From the NCBI RefSeq assembly GCF_019029495.1, contig NZ_JAERQM010000002.1, positions 757,957 to 821,956 on the forward strand: a DNA stretch of 64,000 bases, written 5' to 3'. The notes beneath the pieces are model-generated. The model made no database searches and had not been told where the DNA came from. It saw nothing but the letters and a program-made list of their open reading frames with translations. The DNA is from Falsiroseomonas oleicola (lineage in GTDB: Bacteria; Pseudomonadota; Alphaproteobacteria; Acetobacterales; Acetobacteraceae). Below are positions 1-7,860 of the stretch, piece after piece; the first letter of the stretch is position 1, and every line of letters begins with the position of its first letter. Both the position numbers and the translations under genes were made by a program.

Positions 1-2
1 AA

Positions 3-980
3 TCAGGCATCCATGCGGATGCCGAGGCGGCGGATCATGCCGCCCCAGCGGTCGGTTTCCTCCGCCAGGAAGGCGGCGGCCTCCTCCGGCGTGGTGGCCA
101 TCACCTCGAAGCCCGCGCCTTCCAGGCGCTGGCGGGCGGCGGGCTCGCGCAGGCCCTTCTGCACCTCCGCCGCCAGCCGGGCGATGCGGTCCGGCGGCGT
201 ATTGGCCGGGGCGACCATGATCTGCCAGCCATAGGATTCGGCATTGCGGATCCCCTGCTCGGCGAGCGTCGGCACATTCGGCGTCAGGTGGAAGCGGTTG
301 GCGGAGGTGACGGCCAAGGCACGGATGCTGCCATCCCGCACCTGGCCCATCACCGCCGCGGTGGTGACCACCATCGCCTGGATGCGCCCGGCGACGAGAT
401 CCAGCGTCGCATCGGGGAAGCCGCGATAGGGCACGTGCAGCATCTCCAGCCCCCCGGCCTTGGCCGCCAGGTCGACCATGCCGAGATGCCCGCCCGAGCC
501 CGGGCCGACCGTGCCATAGGCGAGCTTGCCGGGATTGGCGCGGACATGGGCGATGAAACCGGCCAGGTCCGTCACCGGCAGGTCCTTGTTCACCACCAGG
601 AATTGCGGCCCGCGCACCAGCAGCGAAATCGCCTTCAGGTCCCGCACCGGGTCATAGGGCAGGTTCGGGAACAGCGCCGGGGCGGTGGAGAGCGGGCCGT
701 TGATCGACAGGCCGATGGTGTGGCCATCGGTCGCCTTGGCCATCGCATCGGTGCCGATATTGCCGCCGGCGCCGGCCCGGTTCTCCACCACCACCGGCTG
801 GCCGAGCGCCGTCGCCAGATGCGCGGAGGTCACGCGGCCGGTCAGGTCCGGGCTCGATCCCGCCGGGAAGGGCACGATGAAGCGCAGCGGCCGGTCCGGC
901 CAGGCGGACTGGGCGCGGGCTGAGAGCAAAGGGGCAGTGGCAAGGGCGGCGGCCATCAGGCCGCGACGGGTCGTGTTCAT
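3..980 (-). CDS. Bug-family tripartite tricarboxylate transporter substrate-binding protein
   Basis: Periplasmic solute receptor of 325 residues, a usual length for the Bug/TctC family, which binds small carboxylates for TTT-type importers. The N-terminus carries an Arg-Arg pair (TTRRGLMAAALA) and a hydrophobic export signal ending near ARAQ. The mature start WPDRPLRFIVPFPAGSS is the family hallmark, followed by the ENRAGAGGNIGTDAMAKA segment around residues 60-80. No TctA/TctB membrane subunits are nearby, which is common for Bug receptors. It is the last gene of a - strand run that also has a CoA-transferase and an HMG-CoA-lyase-family enzyme, so a carboxylate feeding CoA-dependent breakdown is a fair guess. 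Ligand unknown. Confidence 0.93.
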   Translation of the reverse strand: MNTTRRGLMAAALATAPLLSARAQSAWPDRPLRFIVPFPAGSSPDLTGRVTSAHLATALGQPVVVENRAGAGGNIGTDAMAKATDGHTIGLSINGPLSTAPALFPNLPYDPVRDLKAISLLVRGPQFLVVNKDLPVTDLAGFIAHVRANPGKLAYGTVGPGSGGHLGMVDLAAKAGGLEMLHVPYRGFPDATLDLVAGRIQAMVVTTAAVMGQVRDGSIRALAVTSANRFHLTPNVPTLAEQGIRNAESYGWQIMVAPANTPPDRIARLAAEVQKGLREPAARQRLEGAGFEVMATTPEEAAAFLAEETDRWGGMIRRLGIRMDA

Positions 981-1037
981 GGTTTCCTCCGGAATCTTGC
1001 GGAACAGAATGCCCGTTGCGGCGTCGCGCGAAAAGGC

Positions 1038-1544
1038 TCAGCCGCCGGCGAAGCGGGTCGTGGCGTGGATGAAGCCGTTGGCGGGATAGGCGGTGATGCC
1101 GAGGGCGTTGATCGGCGGGTACCAGACCCGCACCCGCGACCAGTCATTGCCCGGGGAGACATCCACCACGCGCTGGTCGGTGGCGATCCGCCCCCGCGCC
1201 GCGCCGCTGGCCCAATTGGCGTGGTCCACCATGATTTCGCGCGGTCCGAGCACGCGGGCGACGACGGCGACATGCCCAGCCCGCATGCGGCCGCTGCGCC
1301 CGAGCACCAGCACGCTGCCCGGCCGTGGCGCCGCCCCACGGTCGTAACGCCCCGCCGCGGCGTCCCACCACTGCCAGGCATCGCCCGATAGCCCGATGCC
1401 GGAACGGGCGCGGGCATAGGGGACGCAGGAGATGGGCTCCCCGAGATGCGGCCGCAGCGGCGCGACCACCGCGGGGGCGGTGCCCCGCCCGCCGCCACAG
1501 GCGGCGACGGCGAGCAGCAGCAGGATGGGAAGGACGCGGCGCAT
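1038..1544 (-). CDS. CHAP-domain lipoprotein, putative amidase/peptidase
   Basis: A 168-residue secreted protein. Residues 1-16 form a lipoprotein signal with lipobox LAVAAC, so Cys16 would be lipidated; this decides the start over an in-frame ATG 25 codons upstream. The rest looks like a CHAP (NlpC/P60-like) cysteine hydrolase domain: the presumed nucleophile is Cys40 in GEPISCVPYAR, with His91 in RMRAGHVAVV and an HANW segment further on. CHAP proteins usually cleave peptidoglycan peptides or glutathionylspermidine-type amides; here cell-wall hydrolysis is an inference. It lies between the Bug receptor and the ASCH gene on the same strand, with no evident functional link. Confidence 0.8.
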   Translation of the reverse strand: MRRVLPILLLLAVAACGGGRGTAPAVVAPLRPHLGEPISCVPYARARSGIGLSGDAWQWWDAAAGRYDRGAAPRPGSVLVLGRSGRMRAGHVAVVARVLGPREIMVDHANWASGAARGRIATDQRVVDVSPGNDWSRVRVWYPPINALGITAYPANGFIHATTRFAGG

Positions 1545-1596
1545 GGCGTTGAAACTAGCAGCAGAACCCCGCCGAAGCCGAGGGTCGAATGGCGGA

Positions 1597-1947
1597 TCAG
1601 GGCGTGAAATCCACCTCATAGATCCGCCGCGCCGCCCGCAATCGCCGGCCCGGAGGCAGGGGCCGCAGGTTGGACAGTTCCCAGGCCAGCCAGCCCTCCT
1701 CGAAGAAGCTGGCGCAGGCGGCCGTCATGTCGGCAGCGATGAAGGGGCGGATGGCCTTCACGCGGACCACCGCCACGGCCATGCCGTTCGGGTCCTCATC
1801 CCCATCCTGTCGCAGGAAGCGGCCATTCTCGACGATCAGCAGGTCGTCGGTGGGGCTCAGCTCCGGCGCCCAGCGCCGCACCTCCAACGTCTTTTGCCCG
1901 GCGGCGATCAGGCTGCCGCCGGGCCGGACGACGGAGAGCGCGCGCAA
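1597..1947 (-). CDS. ASCH-domain protein (TTG start)
   Basis: About 116 residues that begin RALSVVRPGGSLIAAGQKT after the initiator, matching the usual opening of ASCH domains (alanine-signature, PUA-like fold, thought to bind RNA or modified nucleotides). The only sensible initiator is a TTG at 1945-1947, nine bases past the stop of the upstream lyase gene; the open frame continues upstream but its translation there is arginine/glycine-rich shadow sequence. The C-terminal half (FFEEGWLAWELSNLRPL) keeps the domain's conserved aromatic and Glu positions. It is probably co-transcribed with the lyase. No specific substrate can be named. Confidence 0.72.
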   Translation of the reverse strand: MRALSVVRPGGSLIAAGQKTLEVRRWAPELSPTDDLLIVENGRFLRQDGDEDPNGMAVAVVRVKAIRPFIAADMTAACASFFEEGWLAWELSNLRPLPPGRRLRAARRIYEVDFTP

Positions 1948-1955
1948 GGCAGGCG

Positions 1956-2870
1956 CTACGCCGCGCGCCGCGCCGCCGGCACCGCCCGCATCCGCCCGCC
2001 CGGCAGCGCGCCAGGAATGGCGGCCGCGAAATCGGCAGCCTCGAGCAGCGCCGGCCAACCGATGCCCGTCGCCACGCCCATGCGGGAAAACAGCCAGGCG
2101 ACATCCTCCGTCGCCACATTGCCGGTCGCCCCCGGCGCGAAGGGGCAGCCGCCGAGGCCGCCGGCCGCGCTGTCGAAGACGCGGCAGCCAGCCTCCCAGG
2201 CCGCGGCGCAATTGGCCACGCCCAGGCCGTAGGTGTCATGGCCGTGGAAGGCGAAGCGCGGCTGGCCATCGGGGCCTGGCCAGCTTCGGATCGCATGGGC
2301 GAAGACGCGGCGCACCTGGTCCGGCGCGGCATTGCCGGTGGTGTCGCAGATGCTGATCTCGATGTCCTGGTCCAGCGCCTGCACCCGCTCCACCCAATCC
2401 AGTGCCTCCTCCTCCGGCACCACACCCTCGAAGGGGCAGTGGAAGGCGCAGGAGAGGTTGAAGCGCAGCTTCATCCCGGCCGCGCGCGCATCGGCGACGA
2501 TGCCGGACAGGTCGACAAAACTGTCCATCCGGCTGCGGTTCACATTGGCCTTGTTGTGGCTTTCGGTGACGGACATGAAGACGCCGACGCGATGCGCGCC
2601 GGCCGCCTTCGCCATCTCGAACCCCCGGCGGTTTGGCGCCAGCACGGTGGCCTCCAGCCCTGGCAGAGCGAGTGCCGCTTCCAGCACCGCGCCGGTATCG
2701 GCCATCTGCGGGATGGCCTTCGGGCTGACGAAGGAGCCGATTTCCATCCGCCGCAGCCCGGCGGCGTGGAGCTTCCGCACCAGCGCGATCTTGGTTTCGG
2801 TCGGCACTAAGGGGCCGATGGACTGCAGCCCGTCGCGCGGGGCGACTTCCGAGATCACGGCGCTATGCAT
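1956..2870 (-). CDS. HMG-CoA-lyase-family enzyme
   Basis: A TIM-barrel enzyme of 304 residues in the hydroxymethylglutaryl-CoA lyase branch of the DRE-TIM family. APRDGLQ at 10-16 carries the catalytic Arg-Asp, the divalent-metal pair is HGH at 209-211, and GGLGGCPFAPGATGN at 237-251 carries the mobile-loop Cys242, the HMGL signature. The chosen ATG overlaps the stop of the CoA-transferase gene by 8 bases; an in-frame ATG 11 codons earlier would lie deeper inside that gene. Paired with a CaiB-type CoA-transferase, it likely cleaves a 3-hydroxy-3-methyl-acyl-CoA or citramalyl/citronellyl-type thioester formed after CoA transfer; HMG-CoA itself is possible. Confidence 0.9.
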   Translation of the reverse strand: MHSAVISEVAPRDGLQSIGPLVPTETKIALVRKLHAAGLRRMEIGSFVSPKAIPQMADTGAVLEAALALPGLEATVLAPNRRGFEMAKAAGAHRVGVFMSVTESHNKANVNRSRMDSFVDLSGIVADARAAGMKLRFNLSCAFHCPFEGVVPEEEALDWVERVQALDQDIEISICDTTGNAAPDQVRRVFAHAIRSWPGPDGQPRFAFHGHDTYGLGVANCAAAWEAGCRVFDSAAGGLGGCPFAPGATGNVATEDVAWLFSRMGVATGIGWPALLEAADFAAAIPGALPGGRMRAVPAARRAA

Positions 2871-4062
2871 CGCGGGCTTCCCCCAGCAGTTCACCAAAGA
2901 CATGGTCGTTGTGCGCGCCCACGGCCGGCGCCGTCCAGCGCACCATCTCGCGCGGGGTCACGCCGTCGAAGCGGAAGGGGGCGGCGGGGTGGAGCAGGGT
3001 GGTGCCGATCAGCGGGTCCTCCACCTCCATCACCGTCTGCCGGGCGCGGAAATGCGGGTCCTCGGCGCAGTCGCGGATGTCGTAGAGGCGGGAGCAGGGG
3101 ATGTCGGCCGCCTCCAGCGCCGCCTCCGCCTCGGCGGCGGGCAAAGTGCGGGTCCAGCGGCCGATCTCGGCGTCGATTTCCGCCATATTGGCGCAGCGGC
3201 CGCGATTGTCGGCGAAGCGGGGATCGGCACCCATCGCCGGGTTGCCGATGGCATCGCACAGCCGCTTGAAAATCGGGTCCGAATTGCCGCCGATGCAAAG
3301 CCACTTCCCATCGGCGCAGAGATAGGTGTTGGTCGGTGCCGCGGTCAGGATGGCGGAGCCCGCCGGCTGGCGGATCGCCCCGGTCAGCCCGTATTCCGGC
3401 AGCATCCCCTCCATCAGGCTGAACACCGCGCCGACCAGATCCACATCGATGATGCGGCCCTTGGCCTGCGGATCGCCCTTGATGCCCCAGCAGGCGGAGG
3501 TGACGGCCAGCGCCGCATACATTCCCGCCAGGTCGTCGCTGATCGAAACCCCGCAGCGCGGCGGCGGATGGTCCGTGACGCCCGGCGTCGCCGTCAGGTG
3601 GCGCAACCCGCCCATCGCCTCCCCGATCGAGCCGAAGGCGGGCTTGTCGCGATAGGGTCCGTCCTGGCCGAAGCCGGAGACGCGGGCGATGACGAGGCGC
3701 GGATTGGCCTCATGCAGCACCTCCGGCCCCAGACCGATGCGCTCCAGGAAGCCGGGCCGGAAATTCTCCACCAGCGCATCGGCGCGGGCCACCAGCTTCA
3801 GGATGCGCTCCCGCCCCTTGGCCGACTTCAGGTCGATCACCACCGACAGCTTGTTGCGGCCATGGATGCTGAACCAGACGGGGTGGCCGTTGTGCCGGCT
3901 GCCCCAGCCACGGATCGGGTCACCCTCCGGCGGCTCGATCTTGATGACCTCGGCGCCGAGATCGGCCAGCAGCCGCGTGGCGAAGGGGCCGGCGATGTAG
4001 TGGCCCAGCTCGATCACCTTGAGCCCCGCCAAGGGAAGCCCCGCCGATCCATTCCCCGCCAT
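2863..4062 (-). CDS. CaiB/BaiF (family III) CoA-transferase
   Basis: A 399-residue family III CoA-transferase, normal length. The N-terminal LAGLKVIELGHYIAGPFATR and LADLGAEVIKIEPPEGD motifs are typical, and the catalytic aspartate is most likely Asp177 in SDDLAGMYAALAV, matching the formyl-CoA-transferase Asp. It would move CoA from a donor such as succinyl-CoA to a carboxylic acid, with the overlapping lyase gene taking the product further. It is the first gene of the - strand group that ends with the Bug receptor, with a LysR gene 56 bases upstream on the same strand. Substrate unknown. Confidence 0.92.
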   Translation of the reverse strand: MAGNGSAGLPLAGLKVIELGHYIAGPFATRLLADLGAEVIKIEPPEGDPIRGWGSRHNGHPVWFSIHGRNKLSVVIDLKSAKGRERILKLVARADALVENFRPGFLERIGLGPEVLHEANPRLVIARVSGFGQDGPYRDKPAFGSIGEAMGGLRHLTATPGVTDHPPPRCGVSISDDLAGMYAALAVTSACWGIKGDPQAKGRIIDVDLVGAVFSLMEGMLPEYGLTGAIRQPAGSAILTAAPTNTYLCADGKWLCIGGNSDPIFKRLCDAIGNPAMGADPRFADNRGRCANMAEIDAEIGRWTRTLPAAEAEAALEAADIPCSRLYDIRDCAEDPHFRARQTVMEVEDPLIGTTLLHPAAPFRFDGVTPREMVRWTAPAVGAHNDHVFGELLGEARDA

Positions 4063-4118
4063 GCCTCTTCTCCCGAACCGTGCCGAAGGGGCTTAGGGCA
4101 AAAAAGCCCGCTCGGGTA

Positions 4119-5039
4119 TCACCGGGAGGCGGGGAATTCGGCCGCCGCCGCAGGGTCATCCGTCCTCACCTCGCGGTTCAACTCGGCCAGGAAAAGCCGC
4201 AATCCCCGGTCCAGCACCTTCTCCTTCCGCAGCACGCAGCCGAGGCTTCGCGCGGCGGCCGGCCGAAGCGGGCGCGTGACCGTGCCGGGAGGGGGCTCGC
4301 GCAAGGCCAGCGCCGGCAGCACGGCGGCACCCAGGCCCGAGCCCACCAGCGTCTTGATCGCCTCGACGCTGCCCAGCGCCATCACCGGCTCCGGCTTGAC
4401 GCCGGCGCGCCGGAACCAGGCATCGGTGACCGCCCGCGTATTGCCGCCTTGCTCGTAGAGGATCAGCGGCCAGGCCCCGAGCGCCTTGGCGGTGATCGGC
4501 CCCTCGCCCCCTGCGGCGGGCAGCAAAGCGAGCAGCGGGTCGGACATCAGCCGGGTGGTGCTCAGCGCCCGGCCCGCCGGCACGGGCAGGGTCGCCAGGA
4601 CGACATCGAGGTCGCCGGCCTCCAGCCGCGGCAGCAGCTCCCCCGTATTGCCGATGGCGACGCTGAGCACGAGGCCGGGCATCGCCGCCTTCACCCGCTG
4701 CAGCACGGGCGGCAGCAGGTGGATGCAGGCGGTCGCCCCGGTGCCCAGCCGCAGCCGCCCGGTCTCGCCCCGCCCGTGCTCCGCGGCGGCCGCCATGGCG
4801 TCCGCGGCCGCCGAGGTCGCCCGCCGGGCCGGCTCCAGCAGCGCGGCTCCGGCCGCGTTCGGGATCATCCGGCCGGCGGCGCGGTCCAGGAGGCGGACGC
4901 CGAGGCCGCGCTCCAACTCGCGGAGCTGCTGGCTGACCGCCGGCTGGGTCAGGTGCAGCAGCCGCGCGGCGGAGGAAACGCTTCCGGCCTCGACCACGGC
5001 GAGGAAGGTGCGGAGCTGGCGGAGCGATGGCTCGGGCAT
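4119..5039 (-). CDS. LysR-family transcriptional regulator
   Basis: A 306-residue LTTR. The winged HTH occupies about residues 3-62 (LRQLRTFLAVVEAGSVSSAA, then LTQPAVSQQLRELE), and the rest is the periplasmic-binding-like effector domain. It sits upstream of the CoA-transferase/lyase genes in the same direction, which is atypical because LTTRs are usually divergent from their targets; it is divergent from the GNAT gene. A dyad begins three bases before its start codon, suggesting autoregulation and possibly control of both directions. The effector is presumably the acid or CoA ester handled by the neighbouring enzymes. Confidence 0.93.
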   Translation of the reverse strand: MPEPSLRQLRTFLAVVEAGSVSSAARLLHLTQPAVSQQLRELERGLGVRLLDRAAGRMIPNAAGAALLEPARRATSAAADAMAAAAEHGRGETGRLRLGTGATACIHLLPPVLQRVKAAMPGLVLSVAIGNTGELLPRLEAGDLDVVLATLPVPAGRALSTTRLMSDPLLALLPAAGGEGPITAKALGAWPLILYEQGGNTRAVTDAWFRRAGVKPEPVMALGSVEAIKTLVGSGLGAAVLPALALREPPPGTVTRPLRPAAARSLGCVLRKEKVLDRGLRLFLAELNREVRTDDPAAAAEFPASR

Positions 5040-5041
5040 AA

Positions 5042-5062
5042 CCGCAGCTTATTCTAATGCGG
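5042..5062. promoter_or_regulatory. Candidate LysR-type binding dyad
   Basis: An inverted repeat CCGCA-N11-TGCGG whose centre is itself an AT-rich dyad (TTA-TTC-TAA). The N11 spacing is that of classical LTTR recognition sites. It touches the 5' end of the lysR gene, where binding would block lysR expression. Seen directly in sequence; binding is inferred. Confidence 0.45.
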
Positions 5063-5138
5063 CGTATCGAAAAGACTTTCTTTCAATTGCCGCGGCCGCT
5101 GGGCAGCATCCCGCAACGCTCCCAAAGGGTTTCCGCAG

Positions 5139-5690
5139 ATGACCGCCCTCTCTCCCGCCAGTGCCCTAGCCGGCCGCGCCGCGTTTCGAATCCTCGATCC
5201 GGCGGCCCCCGTCTCCGAGCTGACGAGCCTGCTGCACCGCGCCTATGCGCCGCTGGCCGCCATGGGGCCGCGCTACATGGCGACGCACCAGTCCGATGCG
5301 GTGACGCGCGAGCGCGCCGCCTCGGGCGAGTGCTGGGTCGCCCGCGCGGATGGGGGCATCGTCGGCACGATCCTGTTCAAACCCGCGGACCGCACCGCCG
5401 GCTCCCCCTGGCTCGACCGGCCCGAGGTCGCGAGCCTCGGCCAGTTCGCCGTCGCGCCGGAATGGCAGGGCACGGGCCTGGGCGCCCGCCTGCTGGACCT
5501 CGCGGAGCGGCGTGCGGCCGAGACGGGGGCGAAGGAGATCGCGCTCGACACCGCGGAGCCGGCGGAACACCTCGTCGCCCTGTACCGGCGCCGGGGCTAC
5601 CGCTTCATCGAGCACACCCAGTGGTCCCACACCAACTATCGCAGCGTCATCATGAGCAAGCCGGTGCGCTCCGGCCGGGCGGCGGCGTGA
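5139..5690 (+). CDS. GNAT-family N-acetyltransferase
   Basis: A 183-residue acetyltransferase with one GNAT fold. The acetyl-CoA pyrophosphate loop is in LGQFAVAPEWQGTGLGARLL (Q/R-x-x-G-x-G/A type) and the C-terminal motif B region is LVALYRRRGYRFIEH. The substrate cannot be told. Its stop codon is overlapped by the GTG start of the following phosphoesterase gene, so the two are probably translated together. It diverges from lysR across 99 bases. Confidence 0.9.
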   Translation: MTALSPASALAGRAAFRILDPAAPVSELTSLLHRAYAPLAAMGPRYMATHQSDAVTRERAASGECWVARADGGIVGTILFKPADRTAGSPWLDRPEVASLGQFAVAPEWQGTGLGARLLDLAERRAAETGAKEIALDTAEPAEHLVALYRRRGYRFIEHTQWSHTNYRSVIMSKPVRSGRAAA

Positions 5691-6460
5691 AGTTCATCCA
5701 CCTCTCGGACCTGCACCTCGTCGGCTCCGGCGCGACCCTGCACGGCCTCGACCCGCGGGACCGCCTCCGGCGCTGCGTCGCGCATATCCGGCGCTTCCAC
5801 GCGGACGCCGCCTTCGTGGTGCTGACGGGCGACCTCACCCATGGCGGCGAGCCGGGCGGCTATGCGGCGGCGCGCGCGATCCTGGCGGAAATGCCGATGC
5901 CGCTGCACGTCACGATCGGCAATCACGACAGCCGCGCTGCCTTCCGCGCCGCCTTCCCCCATGTGCCCGTGAGCGAGTGCGGATTCGTTCAGGACGCCTT
6001 CGACACGCCGGAGGGGCGTTTCATCCTGCTCGACACCCACGAACCGCAGCAGGCGGAGGGCAGGCTCTGCGCGCAGCGCCTTGCCTGGCTGGAGCGCGCT
6101 TTGCGGACCAGTTCGGGACCGGTCTTCCTGGGACTTCATCATCCCCCGTTCAGGGTCGGGCTGGGCCGGATGGACCGTATCCGCCTGCGCGACGGCGAAT
6201 CGCTGCTGGGCGTCCTGCGACCACACCTCGGCCGGGTACGGCACATGTTCGTGGGGCACCTGCACCGCGCCTTGGCCGGGTCCTGGCACGGCGTGCCGTT
6301 CTCCGGCGTCAGGGGAACGAACCACCAGATCGCGCTCGACTTCGTGACGCAGGATGTCGCGCCGGTGAGCTTCGAGGCACCAGGATACGGTGTGGTGCTG
6401 GTTTCCCCCGAAGCCGTCGTCGCGCATCTTGAGGAACTGCCGGATGGCGAAAGCCGCTGA
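5687..6460 (+). CDS. Calcineurin-like metallophosphoesterase (CpdA/GpdQ type)
   Basis: A 257-residue binuclear-metal phosphoesterase. The GTG start is fixed by the GTGA overlap with the upstream stop and by the family start KFIHLSDLHL. All blocks are present in order: SDLH, TGDLTHGGEP, GNHD, HHPP and GHLH. This arrangement is that of class III cyclic-nucleotide and glycerophosphodiester phosphodiesterases (CpdA, GpdQ), so cAMP or a phosphodiester is a likely substrate. It is coupled to the GNAT gene upstream; the next 443 bases hold no convincing protein gene. Confidence 0.88.
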   Translation: MKFIHLSDLHLVGSGATLHGLDPRDRLRRCVAHIRRFHADAAFVVLTGDLTHGGEPGGYAAARAILAEMPMPLHVTIGNHDSRAAFRAAFPHVPVSECGFVQDAFDTPEGRFILLDTHEPQQAEGRLCAQRLAWLERALRTSSGPVFLGLHHPPFRVGLGRMDRIRLRDGESLLGVLRPHLGRVRHMFVGHLHRALAGSWHGVPFSGVRGTNHQIALDFVTQDVAPVSFEAPGYGVVLVSPEAVVAHLEELPDGESR

Positions 6461-6573
6461 ACGATCAGGCCGTCCCGCGCCAGCCCGGCCCGGGTCCCGG
6501 GCCGCTTCACGCCCGGCGCGGCGGCGCCTCCGGTGCCCCCTGTGACGGCGCCGTCCGGGGCAGGCGTGCCGAC

Positions 6574-6601
6574 GTGAAAAGACAGCGCCGCGCGACATAT
6601 G
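6574..6601 (+). promoter_or_regulatory. Weak candidate promoter for the 6.6-6.76 kb transcript
   Basis: GTGAAA (6574-6579), a 16-base spacer and CATATG (6596-6601). This is a poor sigma70 match and only faintly like RpoH-type boxes. I list it because the terminator downstream has no upstream protein gene to serve within 260 bases. Confidence 0.2.
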
Positions 6602-6607
6602 GAAACC

Positions 6608-6759
6608 AATGCGAAACCATTATGGGCGCATAACGTCCCTGGGGTTGCCGAGCTTCCGCACCCCGTCTCTCCCTCTGGATGCCGGCCCTCTTCCCCCCGA
6701 TCTCGCCGGCATCCCCAACTCGGCGGAGCCTCCTTCCCCCGGAGGCTCCGCCTTTTTTT
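6608..6759 (+). ncRNA. Candidate small RNA with C-rich hairpin loops
   Basis: The 443-base interval between the phosphoesterase and manganese catalase genes holds a possible sRNA. One hairpin has a perfect 9-bp stem GGATGCCGG (6677-6685) with CCGGCATCC (6706-6714) and a 20-base loop containing CTCTTCCCCCC. It is followed by a terminator hairpin whose loop is TTCCCCC. C-rich loops able to pair with Shine-Dalgarno sequences are typical of several alphaproteobacterial stress sRNAs, for example the Rhodobacter CcsR group. The 5' end is inferred from a weak promoter. A 63-codon frame starting at 6599 has no ribosome-binding site and reads like chance. Confidence 0.4.
6722..6759 (+). terminator. 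Strong intrinsic terminator
   Basis: A perfect 12-bp stem, GGCGGAGCCTCC (6722-6733) with GGAGGCTCCGCC (6741-6752), a 7-base loop TTCCCCC and seven T residues (6753-6759). It is the cleanest rho-independent terminator in the window and reads on the + strand. Confidence 0.9.
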
Positions 6760-6903
6760 GTCCGCAACCGATCCAGGACGGCATCGCTGACCGGTGCCGG
6801 AACCACGCAGAGGTGAGCCCCGCCGCCAGGGTCCGGCGGCATCCGGAAAGAACCGCCGTGCCGCGATGGCCGTTCGGCTCCCCGTGAGAGAGGGAGAGGG
6901 CGC

Positions 6904-7827
6904 ATGTTTCTTCGCATCGACAAATTGCAGACCGAATTGCCACCGCCGAAGCGGCAGGATCCGAACGAGGCCGCCGCGCTTCAGGAGTTGCTCGGCGGCA
7001 AGTACGGCGAGATGTCCACGCTCAGCAACTATCTGTTCCAGAGTTTCAACTTCCGAAGCAAGTCGAAGCTGCGCCCCTTCTACAGCCTGGTCGCCAGCAT
7101 CACGGCGGAGGAGCTCGGCCATCTGGAACTGGTGAGCAACGGCGTCGCCATGCTGAACAACGGCCCGGACAGCGAGGCCGACGACGCTGGGGATGGCGGC
7201 GACATCTCCGGCGCGCCCTTCGCGGACATGAAGGACATCCGCCTCGCCGCGGGCTTCTTCTCGCATGGTGGCGGCGCGGTGCCGGTGAACAGCAACGGCC
7301 TGTCCTGGAACAACGACATGGTGACCACCACCGGCAATGTGGTGGTGGACCTGCTGCACAACTTCCACCTGGAATGCGGCGCGCGGCTGCACAAGCTGCG
7401 GGTCTATGAGACGGTGAAGGACCCGACGGCGCGGGAGGTGTGTGGCTATCTTCTGGTGCGCGGCTCGGTGCATGCGCATGCCTATGCGCTGGCGCTGAAG
7501 AACATCACCGGCGTCGACATCCACAAGATGCTGCCGACGCCGAACATCCCGCTGGGCAATATCCCGGAATGCCAGAAATACCTGGCGGAGGGGTCGCATC
7601 GCCGGCTCTACCGCTTCAGCCCGAACGACTATGAGGAGATCGCCGGGATCTGGGGCAATGGCGAGACGGCCCTGCCGGGCGATCCGCCGGGCGAGCTGGA
7701 GGTGATCGCCGGCATGCCGGAGGGTGGCAAGATCCACCAGCTCACCGGCGTGCCCTCCGCCTTCACGCCCGACTACGCGCCGGAGGAGATGTTCGAGATC
7801 GCGAAGAAGCTGACCGCCAAGGTGTAG
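6904..7827 (+). CDS. Manganese catalase
   Basis: A non-haem dimanganese catalase of 307 residues that disproportionates hydrogen peroxide. All five expected metal ligands align with the Lactobacillus plantarum enzyme: Glu36 (GEMST), Glu70 and His73 (EELGH), Glu157 (FHLECGAR) and His190 (RGSVHAHAYA). The start ATG follows GAGAGGGAGAGGGCGC, a clear purine-rich ribosome site. The C-terminal part (residues 215-290) is an extended tail with PEGGKIHQLTGVPSA. The gene stands alone between a strong terminator upstream and a bidirectional terminator downstream, so it has its own promoter, probably stress-related given its role. Confidence 0.96.
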   Translation: MFLRIDKLQTELPPPKRQDPNEAAALQELLGGKYGEMSTLSNYLFQSFNFRSKSKLRPFYSLVASITAEELGHLELVSNGVAMLNNGPDSEADDAGDGGDISGAPFADMKDIRLAAGFFSHGGGAVPVNSNGLSWNNDMVTTTGNVVVDLLHNFHLECGARLHKLRVYETVKDPTAREVCGYLLVRGSVHAHAYALALKNITGVDIHKMLPTPNIPLGNIPECQKYLAEGSHRRLYRFSPNDYEEIAGIWGNGETALPGDPPGELEVIAGMPEGGKIHQLTGVPSAFTPDYAPEEMFEIAKKLTAKV

Positions 7828-7832
7828 GGTGG

Positions 7833-7854
7833 GAGGGGGGCTGATGCCCCCCTC
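7833..7854. terminator. Bidirectional terminator between Mn-catalase and terC
   Basis: Perfect 9-bp stem GAGGGGGGC / GCCCCCCTC with a 4-base loop, placed between two convergent genes 33 bases apart. The T-tract is weak (GTCTTGT). Confidence 0.75.
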
Positions 7855-7860
7855 GTCTTG

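Noticed and set aside
6599-6790. A 63-codon frame starting ATGGAAACC in the gap before the Mn-catalase
   Set aside because: No ribosome-binding site, the frame runs through the terminator hairpin, and the protein has no recognisable pattern.
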